DNA of 64,000 nucleotides. Source: Enhydrobacter aerosaccus (GTDB taxonomy: Bacteria; Pseudomonadota; Alphaproteobacteria; Reyranellales; Reyranellaceae). The stretch spans positions 19,914 through 83,913 of the forward strand of contig CAIKZO010000097.1 of NCBI GenBank assembly GCA_903832005.1, read 5' to 3'. Shown one piece after another: positions 44,794 through 55,126 of this stretch. The position numbers and the translations under genes are program-made. Each line of letters starts with the position of its first letter. Within the stretch, counting starts at the first letter, position 1. Below the pieces are notes generated by a model, which ran no database searches, had not been told where the DNA came from, and saw only the letters and a list, made by a program, of their open reading frames with translations.

Positions 44794-47688
44794 CTAATGG
44801 GCTTCGGCCCAGTTGAGGCCCACGCCGGTGTCGACGACCAGCGGCACCGAGAGCGTGGCGGCGCTTTCCATGACCTTGCGGGCCAGGGCCTTGGTCTTCT
44901 CGATTTCCTTGTCGGGCACTTCGAACAGCAGTTCGTCGTGCACCTGCAGCAGCATGCGCGTCTTGAGCTTCGCCGCCGCCAGTGCGGGCGGGACGCGGAT
45001 CATGGCCCGCTTGATGATGTCGGCAGCGCCGCCTTGCAGCGGGGCGTTGATCGCGGCGCGCTCGGAGAAGGCGCGCAGGCCGCCGTTCTTCTCGTTGATG
45101 TACTTGAGGTGGATCTTGCGGCCGAACGGCGTCTTCACGTAGCCGTGCTTGCGCGCATACTCCTTGGTGTTTTCCATGTAGTCGCGGATGCCGGGATAAC
45201 GCTGGAAATACTTGGCGATGTAGTCGCGCGCCTCGGGCTGGCCGATGCCCAGCTGGTTGGCCAGGCCAAAGGCCGAGATGCCATAGATGATGCCGAAGTT
45301 GATCGCTTTGGCGCGCCGCCGCACCAGCGGGTCCATGCCCTTGACCGGCACGCCGAACATCTCCGACGCGGTGATCGCGTGGATATCGTCGCCGCGCGCG
45401 AAGGCTTCCTTCAACGAGGCGAGATCGGCAACGTGTGCCAGCAGACGCAGCTCGATCTGCGAATAGTCGGCGCTGAGCAACTGATGGCCCTTCTCGGCGA
45501 TGAAGGCGTGGCGGATCTTGCGGCCTTCTTCCGTGCGCACCGGGATGTTCTGCAGATTGGGATCGGTCGAGGCGAGGCGGCCGGTCGCGGCGCCGGTCAT
45601 GTGATACGAGGTGTGCACCCGGTCGGTCTTGGGATCGAGCTCGCGCACGAGGGCGTCGGTGTAGGTACCCTTCAGCTTGGCGAGCTGACGATGCTCCAGG
45701 ATCTTGACCGGCAGCGGATGGCCGGTCGCGGCGAGATCGTCGAGCACCGAGGCGTCGGTCGCCCAGGTGCCGCTCTTGTTGCGCTTGCCGCCGGGCAGCT
45801 TCTGCTCGTCGAACAGGATCTCGCCCAGCTGCTTGGGTGAGGAGACGTTGAACTCGCGGCCGGCGATCTTGTGCAGTTCGATCTCGAGCGCCGCCAGCCG
45901 CTTCTCGAACTCGGCGCTGAGGCGCCTGAGTTCCGTGGCGTCGACCTTGATGCCGGCACTCTCCATGCCCAGCAGCACCGGGATCAGCGGCCGCTCGATG
46001 GTTTCGTACATGGTGACCATCTTCTCGGCCGCGATGCGCGGTTTCAGCTGCGCCCACAGCTGCATGGTGACGTCGGCATCTTCGGCGGCGTAATCGCGCG
46101 CCTTGTCGAGCGGCACCTTGTCGAAGCTCACCTGCTTGGCGCCGCTGCCGGCCACGTCGGAGAACTTGATGGTCTTCTGGTTGAGGTAGCGCTCGGCCAA
46201 CTCGTCCATGCCGTGGCCGTGCTTGCCGCCGTCGAGCACGAAGGAGAGCAGCATCGTGTCGTCGACTGGACCGATGTCGATGCCGTAGCGTTTCAGCACG
46301 GCGATGTCGTACTTGATGTTCTGGCCGACCTTCAGCACGCCCGGATCCTCGAGCAGCGGCTTCAGTTTCTCGATCGCCTTCTTGAGCGGAAGCTGGCCCG
46401 GCAGCAGCTTGCCGTCGCCGGAGGGACCGTCGCCACCGAGATCGAGGGCGCCCTGCGCCTCGCCACCCGGCGCGCGATGGGCGAGCGGCAAATAGGCCGC
46501 GCGCCGCTTGCCTGAATTGATGTTGCCCCACGGCCCGTCGAGCAGGGCGAGGGAGACACCGACGAGGCCGGCGTTGTTGGAATCGAGCGCGTCGGTCTCG
46601 CAGTCGAACGCGACCGTGCCGGCCTTGGTCGCCTCGGCGATCCATTCGTCCAGGAGCTTCTCGTCCTGGATCATCTCGTAGTCGGCGACGGTGAAGGGCT
46701 TGTTCACCTTGGCCGACTGCGCCTTGGCAGGCGCCGCTTCGGGCTTGGGCGCGACCGGCGTCGCGGTGTCCGACGGCGCCACCGGCGCGGTCGCTTCGCC
46801 CAGCTCCTTGGTGAAGCGCGCGGTCAGGCTCTTGAAGCCCTGCTGCTCCAGCCACGGCAGCAGCACATTGGGATCGGGCGGCCGCTTGTCGAAGGTCTCG
46901 GGCACCGTCGGTGTCGGCACCTTGTGGTCCAACTGGACGAGTTGCCGGGAGATGCGGATCAGCTCGGCATTCTGCTCCAGCGATTCGCGCCGCTTGGGTT
47001 GTTTGATCTCGCCCGCGCGCTTCAGCAGCGTCTCGAGGTCGCCGTACTCGTTGATCAGCTGCGCCGCCGTCTTGATGCCGATGCCCGGTGCGCCCGGCAC
47101 GTTGTCGGTCGAATCGCCCGCCAGCGCCTGCACGTCGACCACCTTGTCCGGGGTGACGCCGAACTTCTCCATCACCGCTTCGGGCCCGAGCTTCCTCTGC
47201 TTGATCGGGTCGAACATGTCGACGCCGGGACGGATCAGCTGCATCAGGTCTTTGTCCGACGAGATGATGGTGCAGGTGCCGCCCGCCTCGACGGCCAGCC
47301 GCGCGTAGGTCGCGATCAGGTCGTCGGCCTCGTAGCCTTCGAGCTCGCAGACCGTGACGTTGAACGCCTTGGCGGCCTCGCGGATCAGCGGGAACTGCGG
47401 GATCAGGTCCTCCGGCGGCTCGGGCCGGTTGGCCTTGTACTTGTCGTAGATCTTGTTGCGGAAGGTCGTGCGCCCGGCGTCGAGGATCATCGCGATGTGA
47501 TCGACCTCGGGATCGTCGAGCAGCTGTACCAGCATGCGCGAGAAGCCGAACACGGCGTTGATCGGCGTGCCGTCGGGCCGCGTCATGGGCGGCAGCGCGT
47601 GATAGGCGCGGAACAGGTAGCCCGAGCCGTCGACCAGGTAGAGGTGGCGGAGTTTGCCGCCGTCCGCGGGAGCTTTGGATTTCGCCAT
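44794..47688 (-). CDS. polA: DNA polymerase I
   Basis: 964-residue repair polymerase. N-terminal 5'-3' exonuclease (residues 1-about 300: LYLVDGSGYLFRAYHALPP, VDVQALAGDSTDNVPGAPGIG), then a 3'-5' exonuclease domain with an intact FDCETD and DDTMLLSFVLDGG, then the polymerase domain with motif A LLSADYSQIELRLLAH, motif B RRRAKAINFGIIYGIS and motif C LLQVHDELLFEVP. ATG 47688 is chosen; upstream in-frame codons overlap the GDT1 leader region and do not resemble PolA. All three activities should be present. Confidence 0.96.
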   Translation of the reverse strand: MAKSKAPADGGKLRHLYLVDGSGYLFRAYHALPPMTRPDGTPINAVFGFSRMLVQLLDDPEVDHIAMILDAGRTTFRNKIYDKYKANRPEPPEDLIPQFPLIREAAKAFNVTVCELEGYEADDLIATYARLAVEAGGTCTIISSDKDLMQLIRPGVDMFDPIKQRKLGPEAVMEKFGVTPDKVVDVQALAGDSTDNVPGAPGIGIKTAAQLINEYGDLETLLKRAGEIKQPKRRESLEQNAELIRISRQLVQLDHKVPTPTVPETFDKRPPDPNVLLPWLEQQGFKSLTARFTKELGEATAPVAPSDTATPVAPKPEAAPAKAQSAKVNKPFTVADYEMIQDEKLLDEWIAEATKAGTVAFDCETDALDSNNAGLVGVSLALLDGPWGNINSGKRRAAYLPLAHRAPGGEAQGALDLGGDGPSGDGKLLPGQLPLKKAIEKLKPLLEDPGVLKVGQNIKYDIAVLKRYGIDIGPVDDTMLLSFVLDGGKHGHGMDELAERYLNQKTIKFSDVAGSGAKQVSFDKVPLDKARDYAAEDADVTMQLWAQLKPRIAAEKMVTMYETIERPLIPVLLGMESAGIKVDATELRRLSAEFEKRLAALEIELHKIAGREFNVSSPKQLGEILFDEQKLPGGKRNKSGTWATDASVLDDLAATGHPLPVKILEHRQLAKLKGTYTDALVRELDPKTDRVHTSYHMTGAATGRLASTDPNLQNIPVRTEEGRKIRHAFIAEKGHQLLSADYSQIELRLLAHVADLASLKEAFARGDDIHAITASEMFGVPVKGMDPLVRRRAKAINFGIIYGISAFGLANQLGIGQPEARDYIAKYFQRYPGIRDYMENTKEYARKHGYVKTPFGRKIHLKYINEKNGGLRAFSERAAINAPLQGGAADIIKRAMIRVPPALAAAKLKTRMLLQVHDELLFEVPDKEIEKTKALARKVMESAATLSVPLVVDTGVGLNWAEAH

Positions 47689-47770
47689 GGAACGAGGTTT
47701 AGCACGGCCAAAAGGGCCCCCGCGAGGCGGGGTTGCGCCTTGTTTCCCACCGGAGTAAACCCGCGCCGTC

Positions 47771-47945
47771 ATTGGGGAGTAGCCGGCCTCTTCTTAGAGG
47801 CGGGTGCGTCAACAGACTTGGTTCGTCCTTCTGGGGAACCATGGCGCATCCAGCTTTCGAGCCTGGCGAGACCTTTGGTTTGTTTGCGCTTCACCCGCGG
47901 GATCGGGCGGCGCAGGCGGCCATTGGTCTGTGCGCTCGATCCCGC
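47771..47945 (+). promoter_or_regulatory. yybP-ykoY manganese riboswitch leader
   Basis: The conserved blocks of the yybP-ykoY class are all present in order: GGGGAGTAGCC at 47774, CGTCAACAGACT at 47807, and GGCGAGACCTTTGG at 47865-47878. An expression-platform stem GCGGGATCG / CGATCCCGC (47897-47905 and 47937-47945) follows, ending 14 bases before the ATG of a GDT1-family transporter. Such RNAs sense Mn2+ and switch on exporters. The match is by eye from the known consensus; covariance scoring was not possible here. Confidence 0.82.
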
Positions 47946-47959
47946 TATGTGACGTTCCG

Positions 47960-48532
47960 ATGGAAGCCTTCCTCATTTCGACCGGCCTCGTGGCCATCGC
48001 CGAGATCGGCGACAAGACCAACATCCTGGCCATGATCCTGGCGACGCGGTACCGCCAGCCGATCCCCGTCATCCTGGGCATCCTGGTCGCGACCCTGGCC
48101 AACCATGCGCTGGCTGCCAGCGTCGGCGCCGCCGTCGCCGCCTGGCTCGGCCCGCAGGCGATGCGCTGGATCCTGGCGGTGCTGTTCCTGGTGATGGCCG
48201 TCTGGTGCCTGATCCCCGACAAGGAGGACGATGGGCCGAAGTCGGTCGGCAAGCTGGGCGCGTTCGCGGCCACCGCCGTCGCCTTCTTCCTGGTCGAGAT
48301 GGGTGACAAGACCCAGCTCGCCACCATGGGCCTGGCCGCGCGCTTCCATTCGGTCGTCCTCGTCACTGCCGGCACGACCGCCGGCATGCTGCTGGCGAAC
48401 GTGCCCGCCGTGCTGTTCGGCGACGCGCTCTCGCGCCGGGTGTCGCTGAAGCTGATGCGCACCATCGCTGCCGTTTCGTTCGGCGTGTTGGGCGTGCTGA
48501 CCGTGATCGGCGTCGATATCGGGCTGTTCTGA
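47960..48532 (+). CDS. GDT1/TMEM165 (UPF0016) family transporter, probable Mn2+ exporter
   Basis: 190-residue membrane protein with two copies of the family motif ExGDK(T): AEIGDKTNILAM near residue 15 and VEMGDKTQLATM near residue 113, and about six TM helices. Bacterial members such as MneA of Vibrio export manganese. ATG 47960 is preferred because everything upstream is the predicted riboswitch leader. Regulation by Mn2+ through that leader is inferred. It is convergent with the ModA-like gene across a palindromic repeat. Confidence 0.9.
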   Translation: MEAFLISTGLVAIAEIGDKTNILAMILATRYRQPIPVILGILVATLANHALAASVGAAVAAWLGPQAMRWILAVLFLVMAVWCLIPDKEDDGPKSVGKLGAFAATAVAFFLVEMGDKTQLATMGLAARFHSVVLVTAGTTAGMLLANVPAVLFGDALSRRVSLKLMRTIAAVSFGVLGVLTVIGVDIGLF

Positions 48533-48538
48533 GGGCAT

Positions 48539-48646
48539 GACCCCTCCGGCCCTGCGGGCCACCTCCCCATCTGAATGGGGAGGAAGGGGATCATCTACCT
48601 CCCCATTCAGATGGGGAGGTGCCCCGTCTTACGGGGCGGAGGGGTC
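48539..48646. repeat. 108-bp nested palindromic intergenic element
   Basis: GACCCCTCC (48539-48547) and GGAGGGGTC (48638-48646) are inverted ends. Inside, a 23-base arm at 48561-48583 is the perfect reverse complement of 48598-48620, and each arm is itself a hairpin (CCTCCCCAT / ATGGGGAGG). It fills the space between the convergent GDT1 and ModA-like genes and could terminate both; the structure is that of an extragenic repeat family. Confidence 0.75.
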
Positions 48647-49291
48647 AGAGGCGAGCAATGAGAGCCGCTGCTTCGGCGGGCAGCTTCGCCGTTGTCGTCA
48701 CCGCCGCGGTGTAGACCGTCGTGAGGTCGCAGCCAGGCGGCAATGGCGCCACGAGCACGACGCCCGGCGTCGAGCGGATCTCGGTCTCCTGGGTGCTGCC
48801 GATTGGATGAGCGGCTGTCGATGCCGCCAGGGCGCGCATGGCGGTGGCGCCGTTGGGAGCGAGCCTGAGGCGGCCCTGCACGCTCTCGCACAGGCCGAGC
48901 GTGCGCAGCACGTTGGCGAAGTGGATGCCGGCGGTGGCCTGCGCGGGATCAGGGAAGTGGATCTCGTCCGCTGCGGCCAGTGCTGCGCGCAGACCGTCGG
49001 CGGTCGTGACGTCGGGCAGGGGATCGCCGGTGCGGGAAGCGACCGACGTCGCCACGTGCGCCACGTCGCGGATCGACGCCGTTATGACGTGGCCGCTTGC
49101 TGCCAGGCCGTCGATCAACGCGCGGCTCAGGATCATCACGTCGGCGGGTTCGCCCGCCAAAAGCTTGTCGCGCATAGCGCCGACGGCGCTGAAGGTGCCG
49201 TCGATGGTGCAGCCGCTGGCCTTCTCGAACGTGGCGCGCACCGTCTCGACCAACCCGTGCGTGGCGCCGCCGCTCAGGATCTTAAGCGTCT

Positions 49292-49295
<4 letters not shown>
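48645..49295 (-). CDS. ModA-like extracellular solute-binding protein domain
   Basis: 216-residue type 2 periplasmic-binding-fold protein resembling molybdate-binding ModA. Typical blocks: LKILSGGATHGLVETVRATFEK, FSAVGAMRDKLLAGEPADVMILS, and a late GIHFANVL. With the GTG 49295 start there is no signal peptide, which is unusual for a binding protein but common in this soluble ModA-like subgroup. The GTG overlaps the TGA of the interrupted Bug gene by four bases, so its translation was probably coupled to that gene. Ligand unknown. Confidence 0.78.
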
Positions 49296-50257
<962 letters not shown>

Positions 50258-50342
50258 CCATTGCCTCCCGAGTGCGCTTCCCTCATGCCATGACCCGCCG
50301 CGCGCGGACAATGCATTGTCACGCGATATTGACGGGAGGTGT

Positions 50343-51200
50343 CTACCGCGCCGGACGCCAGCGCAGCAGGTGGGCCTGCAGGCGCGAGACCAGCGCCGAG
50401 AGGATGACGCCGACGATCATCAGCACGAAGACCGAGACCATCATGCCGGACGCCTCGCCGCGGGCTTCGGCCTCGATGATCATGCGGCCGATGCCGTGCT
50501 CGGCGCCGATGAATTCGCCCACGATCACGCCGATCAGCGAGAAACTGATGGCGGGCGAAAGAGAGGCGAACAGCCACGCCATGGTCGAGGGCACGATTAC
50601 CGTGCGCGTCACCTGCCATTCGGTGGCGCCCAGCAGGCGCGAGGCGTTGATGTGGTCGCGGTCGACCGAACGCGCCCCCTCGAATGTGTTGAAGAATACC
50701 AGGAAGACCACGACCAGCACCGCCGTCACCACCTTCGACATGTCGCCAATGCCGAACGCCAGGATGATGATCGGCGCGAGCGCAATGCGCGGCACCGAGT
50801 TGAAGGCGGTGATGTAGGGATAGAAGATTTCGCTCAGGCGATCGGAGCGGCCGAGCAGGAGGCCGAGCGCGAAGCCCAGGCTCACGCCAATGGCGAAACC
50901 CGCCAGCGTGTTCTTCAGGGTGAAGTAAGTGGCGGCCCAGAGGTTGTTCTCCGACTTGCCGATGCAGGCCGCGAAGCCGCCGGGCAGGCCGAGCGTCCAG
51001 TCGCCCTTGGGCGTCATCAGGCAGCTCATGCGCAGGAACTGCTCGAAGATATCGGACGGCTTGGAGACGAAGTAGGGATCGAAGATCTCGGGCACCAGCC
51101 ACGGCACCTTGTCGTGCAGGTCCCACGCCCATTGCCAGATCCCGAACGCGGCGACACCGATGGCGATCTGCCAGGCGAGGTTGACGAGCCGGCGCCTCAT
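50343..51200 (-). CDS. ABC transporter permease (SsuC/TauC type)
   Basis: 285-residue inner-membrane permease for a nitrate/sulfonate/taurine-type importer. The EAA-like coupling loop is FEGARSVDRDHINASRLLGATEWQ; about six TM helices, the first at AFGIWQWAWDL. ATG 51200 overlaps the ATPase stop by four bases. Ligand cannot be predicted from the permease. Confidence 0.9.
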   Translation of the reverse strand: MRRRLVNLAWQIAIGVAAFGIWQWAWDLHDKVPWLVPEIFDPYFVSKPSDIFEQFLRMSCLMTPKGDWTLGLPGGFAACIGKSENNLWAATYFTLKNTLAGFAIGVSLGFALGLLLGRSDRLSEIFYPYITAFNSVPRIALAPIIILAFGIGDMSKVVTAVLVVVFLVFFNTFEGARSVDRDHINASRLLGATEWQVTRTVIVPSTMAWLFASLSPAISFSLIGVIVGEFIGAEHGIGRMIIEAEARGEASGMMVSVFVLMIVGVILSALVSRLQAHLLRWRPAR

Positions 51201-52003
51201 GGCGCGTGTCCTTTCGCGAATTCCTGGCCCAGCGAATGCCAGATGCGCTGGAACTGCTCGGCGTAGAGGGGAGTCTCGCGCAGCGCCACGGCGTCGCGCG
51301 GGCGCTCGAAGCCGACCTGGAAGTCGTCCTTGATGCGGCCGGGCCGCGCCGACATCAGGATGACGCGGTCGGCCAGGGTCAGCGCTTCGCCCAGATCATG
51401 GGTGACGAACAGGACGGTCTGCCGCGCGCGCTCCCACAGGCCCAGCAGCACCGAGTGCATCTCGAGCTTGGTATGGGTGTCGAGCGCGCCGAACGGCTCG
51501 TCCATCAGCAGGATCTCGGGCTGGGTGATCAAGGTGCGCATCAGTGACACGCGTTGGCGCATGCCGCCCGACAGCGACGTCGGATAGAACTTGGCGAAGC
51601 CGTCGAGGCCGGCGCGATGGATCGCCTCTGCGACCCGCGTGCGCCGCTCGGCCACCGGCACGCCCGCCAGTTCGAGCGCATAGCCGATATTGTCCTCGAC
51701 GGTGCGCCAGGGAAACAGCGTGTCCTTCTGGAAGACGTAGCCGACTTGCTTCGTCGGCCGGCCGAACGTCACCGGCATGCCGTCGACCAGGATCGATCCG
51801 CCGCTCGGCTCGATCAGCGTCGCCACCATGTTGAGGATCGTGCTCTTGCCGCAGCCCGACGGTCCGAGCAAAGCCACGAACTCGCCGTCGGCGATCTGGA
51901 ACGAGGCATCGTCGACCGCGACGATGTCGCGGCCGCGGGCCGTGAAGGTCTTGCGCAGCCCCTTGATCTCGATCCGGCAGCGCGCCGGTGCCGCGTCGCT
52001 CAT
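51197..52003 (-). CDS. ABC transporter ATP-binding protein (SsuB/TauB type)
   Basis: 268-residue ATPase of the nitrate/sulfonate family. Walker A LLGPSGCGKSTILNM near residue 47, signature LSGGMRQRVSL, Walker B ILLMDEPFGALD, and switch His in FVTHDLGEAL. ATG 52003 overlaps the binding-protein stop by four bases and the end overlaps the permease by four bases, so the three are a tightly coupled set. Confidence 0.93.
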   Translation of the reverse strand: MSDAAPARCRIEIKGLRKTFTARGRDIVAVDDASFQIADGEFVALLGPSGCGKSTILNMVATLIEPSGGSILVDGMPVTFGRPTKQVGYVFQKDTLFPWRTVEDNIGYALELAGVPVAERRTRVAEAIHRAGLDGFAKFYPTSLSGGMRQRVSLMRTLITQPEILLMDEPFGALDTHTKLEMHSVLLGLWERARQTVLFVTHDLGEALTLADRVILMSARPGRIKDDFQVGFERPRDAVALRETPLYAEQFQRIWHSLGQEFAKGHAP

Positions 52004-53049
52004 CCGTTGGGATACTTGGCTTGCGCGACCTTGAGGAACTTGCCCTCGAACGCGTCGCTCAGTTTCACCGGCTTGATGCCCGTGAGGTCGCTGTACCAGA
52101 CCTTCTCGCCGCGGGCGTAGGATTCAGGCGCGATCGTGCCGTTGGTGTCGAGCACGTCCTTCAGCTCGCTGATTTCGAGCTTGTTCGCCTCGGGCGAGGT
52201 GCTGCCGACGTAGCGCTCGATCGAGGCCAGCACTTCTTCCTTGCTGTGCTTGTTGATCCACTGCGTGGCGCGCCAGATCGCGTTGGCGAAGGCCTGCACC
52301 TTCTCCGGCTCCTTCTCGATGGTCTGCAGCAGGCAGAAGTTGGTGTTCACCGGCACCTGGCCGCCGATCACCTTGTTCCAGGTCGTGGCCTCGGAGGGCG
52401 CGTAGATCTGCTTGCCCCAGCCGTTCTTCTCGGACTCCGCGATCAACGACAGCGCCGAGCTCAGCACGTCGATCTGCTTGCTCTTGAACGAGCCCAGCAT
52501 CGTGTCGGTGTTGCCGACGCCCACCCAGGTCACCTTGTCGGCGATGCCGAGCTGCTCGGCGAAGTAATGCGACCACAAATGCGAGGTGCCGCCGATCGAC
52601 GACACGCCGAAGATCGCCTTCTTGCCGTCGGGCCGCTTCCAGTCGGCCGCCTTCTCGATCGTCGTGATGCCCTGGTCGTAGAGGTCCTTGCGGACGGCGA
52701 AGCGCACGCCGGGCGCGCGCACGTCGACGGCGCTGAGCGCACGCGTCGGCCGGCCATGGTTGTTGAGCTGCAGCACGTGGAGGATATCGGCGATGGCGAA
52801 GTCGGCCTGGCGCGAGGCCATGATCTCGCGCGCCTTCACGCCGTTGCCGCCCTGGATGACCTTGAAGTCCCAGCCTTCGTCCTTGAAGAAGCCCTGCGTG
52901 TCGGCGACGAACTGCACCTCGTAGGTCGGCGTCGCGATCGGATAGACGGCCCGGCCGGTCTTGTCCTGCGCACGGGCGGCACCCGCCGACCACAGGGGCG
53001 CGGTTGCGATCGCCGAGACGATGCTGCGGCGCCTGATCAAATTGGCCAT
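52000..53049 (-). CDS. ABC transporter substrate-binding protein (NMT1/SsuA-like)
   Basis: About 349 residues. A twin-arginine-like signal (MANLIRRRSIVSAIATA..ARA) precedes the mature protein, which begins YPIATPTYEVQFVADTQGFF as in NMT1/THI5-like binding proteins; VIQGGNGVKAREIMASRQADFAIAD is the family block for amines, pyrimidines, nitrate or sulfonates. ATG 53049 follows AGGGAGAAACAG. It follows leuD after 25 bases on the same strand, so the importer is probably in one transcript with leuCD. Confidence 0.88.
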   Translation of the reverse strand: MANLIRRRSIVSAIATAPLWSAGAARAQDKTGRAVYPIATPTYEVQFVADTQGFFKDEGWDFKVIQGGNGVKAREIMASRQADFAIADILHVLQLNNHGRPTRALSAVDVRAPGVRFAVRKDLYDQGITTIEKAADWKRPDGKKAIFGVSSIGGTSHLWSHYFAEQLGIADKVTWVGVGNTDTMLGSFKSKQIDVLSSALSLIAESEKNGWGKQIYAPSEATTWNKVIGGQVPVNTNFCLLQTIEKEPEKVQAFANAIWRATQWINKHSKEEVLASIERYVGSTSPEANKLEISELKDVLDTNGTIAPESYARGEKVWYSDLTGIKPVKLSDAFEGKFLKVAQAKYPNG

Positions 53050-53074
53050 CTGTTTCTCCCTGTCTCTTTTTCTT

Positions 53075-53713
53075 TTATTGAGCCGCGGGATAGAGCCACG
53101 GCGTGGCCTTGCGGGCCATGGCCTGGTGGGCGGCGATTTCACCCTCGCGCGTGAGGGTGAGCGCCACCTCGTTCAGTCCCTTGAGCAGTGCGTCGCGGCG
53201 GATGCCGTCTACATGGAAGGTGATCTTGCGGCCCGACGGTGTCGTCACCGTGCGGCTTTCAAGGTCGATGCTGAGCTTGGGCTCGCTGTTGCTGCCCGGC
53301 CGCGTCGCGCCCTCGAGCTCGTTGGCAATTGCCAGCACGTCGGCGCGGTCGAGCTGGATCGGCAGTACGCCGTTCTGGAAACAGTTGTTGAAGAAGATCG
53401 GCCCGAACGAGGGCGCGATCACCGCGCGCACGCCCATGCCCATCACGGCCCACACCGCACCCTCGCGGCTCGAACCGCAGGCGAAGTTCTCGTCGGCGAC
53501 GATGATCTCGGCGCCCTTGTAGGCGGGCTTGTTGAGGAAGAACTCCGGATTGTCGCTGCCGTCGGGCAGGTAGCGCCACGGCTCGAAGGCGTAGGGCCCG
53601 AGCTCGTTCTGCCCGAAGTCGCGCAGGCGATGGATCGGGATGATGATGTCGGTGTTGACGTTCTGCTCCATCAGCGGAGCGGCTTTGGCGTCGAGGACGG
53701 TAAAGGGCTTCAT
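53075..53713 (-). CDS. leuD: 3-isopropylmalate dehydratase small subunit
   Basis: 212-residue swivelling domain of isopropylmalate isomerase in leucine synthesis. Begins MKPFTVLDAKAAPLMEQNVNTDIIIP, with the family block FACGSSREGAVWAVMGMG. It starts 15 bases after leuC. The C-terminal ends AARKATPWLYP-like. Paired with LeuC to form the active enzyme. Confidence 0.95.
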   Translation of the reverse strand: MKPFTVLDAKAAPLMEQNVNTDIIIPIHRLRDFGQNELGPYAFEPWRYLPDGSDNPEFFLNKPAYKGAEIIVADENFACGSSREGAVWAVMGMGVRAVIAPSFGPIFFNNCFQNGVLPIQLDRADVLAIANELEGATRPGSNSEPKLSIDLESRTVTTPSGRKITFHVDGIRRDALLKGLNEVALTLTREGEIAAHQAMARKATPWLYPAAQ

Positions 53714-53728
53714 GTTTTTTCTCCCGTC

Positions 53729-55126
53729 CTAGATCGAGCGTACGTCGGCGATGCGGCCGGCAATCGCGGCGGCGGCGGCCATCGCGGGGCTGGCGAGATG
53801 CGTGCGTCCGCCCGGGCCCTGACGCCCGACGAAGTTGCGGTTGGAGGTCGAGACGCTGCGCTGGCCGGGCGCAATCGTGTCGCCGTTGACCGCGAGGCAC
53901 ATCGAGCAGCCGGGTTCGCGCCATTCGAAGCCCGCGTCGAGGAAGACCTTGTGTAGTCCCTCGGCCTCGGCTTCGCGCTTGATGTTCTCGGAGCCGGGCA
54001 CGACCCAGGCCCGCACATGGGCCGAGACCTTGCGGCCCTTGGCGATCTTGGCGGCCTCGCGCAGGTCGGACATGCGGCTGTTGGTGCACGAGCCGATGAA
54101 CACCCAGTCGATCTTGGTCTGATCGATCGGCACGCCCGGCGTCAGGCCCATGTAGTCGAGCGCGGACTGCAGCGCCTTCTGCTTGTCCGGATCGGATACC
54201 GACGTCGGATGCGGAATCTTGCCGGTCACCGGGATCACGTGCTCGGGGCTGGTGCCCCAGGTGATCTGCGGCACGATCTTGTTCACGTCGACGGTGACTT
54301 CGACGTCGAACTTGGCGTCGCTGTCGCTGGGCAGCGAACGCCAGTCGGCCACGGCCTGGTCCCATACCGCGCCGGTCGGCGCATAGGGACGACCCTTCAG
54401 GTAGGCGTAGGTCTTCTCGTCGGGCGCGACCATGCCGATCTTGGCGCCAAGCTCGATCGAGAGATTACAGACTGTGAGTCGGCCCTCGACCTCCATGTCG
54501 CGGATCGCGGGACCGGCGTATTCGACGGCGAAGCCCGTGCCGCCCGCCGTGCCGATCTGTCCAATCAACGCGAGGATCAAATCCTTCGGCAGCACGCCGG
54601 GCGTCGCCTTGCCTTCGAAGGTGACGCGCATGCGTTTGGGCCGGCGCTGCACCAGCGACTGCGTCGCCAGCACGTGGACGACTTCGGTGGCGCCGACGCC
54701 GAAGGCGATCGCGCCCAGGCCGCCATGCGTGCAAGTGTGGCTATCGCCGCAAACCAGCAACACGCCCGGCAGCGTGATGCCCTGCTCGGGCCCCATGACA
54801 TGGACGATGCCCTGGCCGGGTTGGCCGAGGTCAAACAGCTTGATGCCGGCTTCCTTGGCCATGTCGCGCATCGCGTAGAGCCGTGCAGCGTGCGGCTTCA
54901 GCGTCTCGTGCGTGCGCCCCGGTTCGGTCGAGATGACATGGTCGAAGGTGGCGAAGGTGAGGTCAGGATTGCGGACCTTGTAGCCCTGGTCCTTGAGCAC
55001 CTGCAGGCCGCGGCCGCCACCGTCGTGCATGAGATGGCGGCTGACATGCAGTAGCGCGTAGTCGTCGCCCAGATCGGCGATGACGTGGCGATCCCAGATC
55101 TTGTCGAACAGGGTCTGTCCCGGCAT
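53729..55126 (-). CDS. leuC: 3-isopropylmalate dehydratase large subunit
   Basis: 465-residue aconitase-family subunit. The three Cys that bind the [4Fe-4S] cluster are visible in VCGDSHTCTHGGLGA (context), FIGSCTNSRMSDL and GCSMCLAVNGD. HVSRHLMHDGGG and DNYxx-type N-terminal motifs match LeuC. ATG 55126 follows GAGAGGAAACGAC. It forms an operon with leuD and apparently the ABC importer genes downstream. Confidence 0.95.
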   Translation of the reverse strand: MPGQTLFDKIWDRHVIADLGDDYALLHVSRHLMHDGGGRGLQVLKDQGYKVRNPDLTFATFDHVISTEPGRTHETLKPHAARLYAMRDMAKEAGIKLFDLGQPGQGIVHVMGPEQGITLPGVLLVCGDSHTCTHGGLGAIAFGVGATEVVHVLATQSLVQRRPKRMRVTFEGKATPGVLPKDLILALIGQIGTAGGTGFAVEYAGPAIRDMEVEGRLTVCNLSIELGAKIGMVAPDEKTYAYLKGRPYAPTGAVWDQAVADWRSLPSDSDAKFDVEVTVDVNKIVPQITWGTSPEHVIPVTGKIPHPTSVSDPDKQKALQSALDYMGLTPGVPIDQTKIDWVFIGSCTNSRMSDLREAAKIAKGRKVSAHVRAWVVPGSENIKREAEAEGLHKVFLDAGFEWREPGCSMCLAVNGDTIAPGQRSVSTSNRNFVGRQGPGGRTHLASPAMAAAAAIAGRIADVRSI

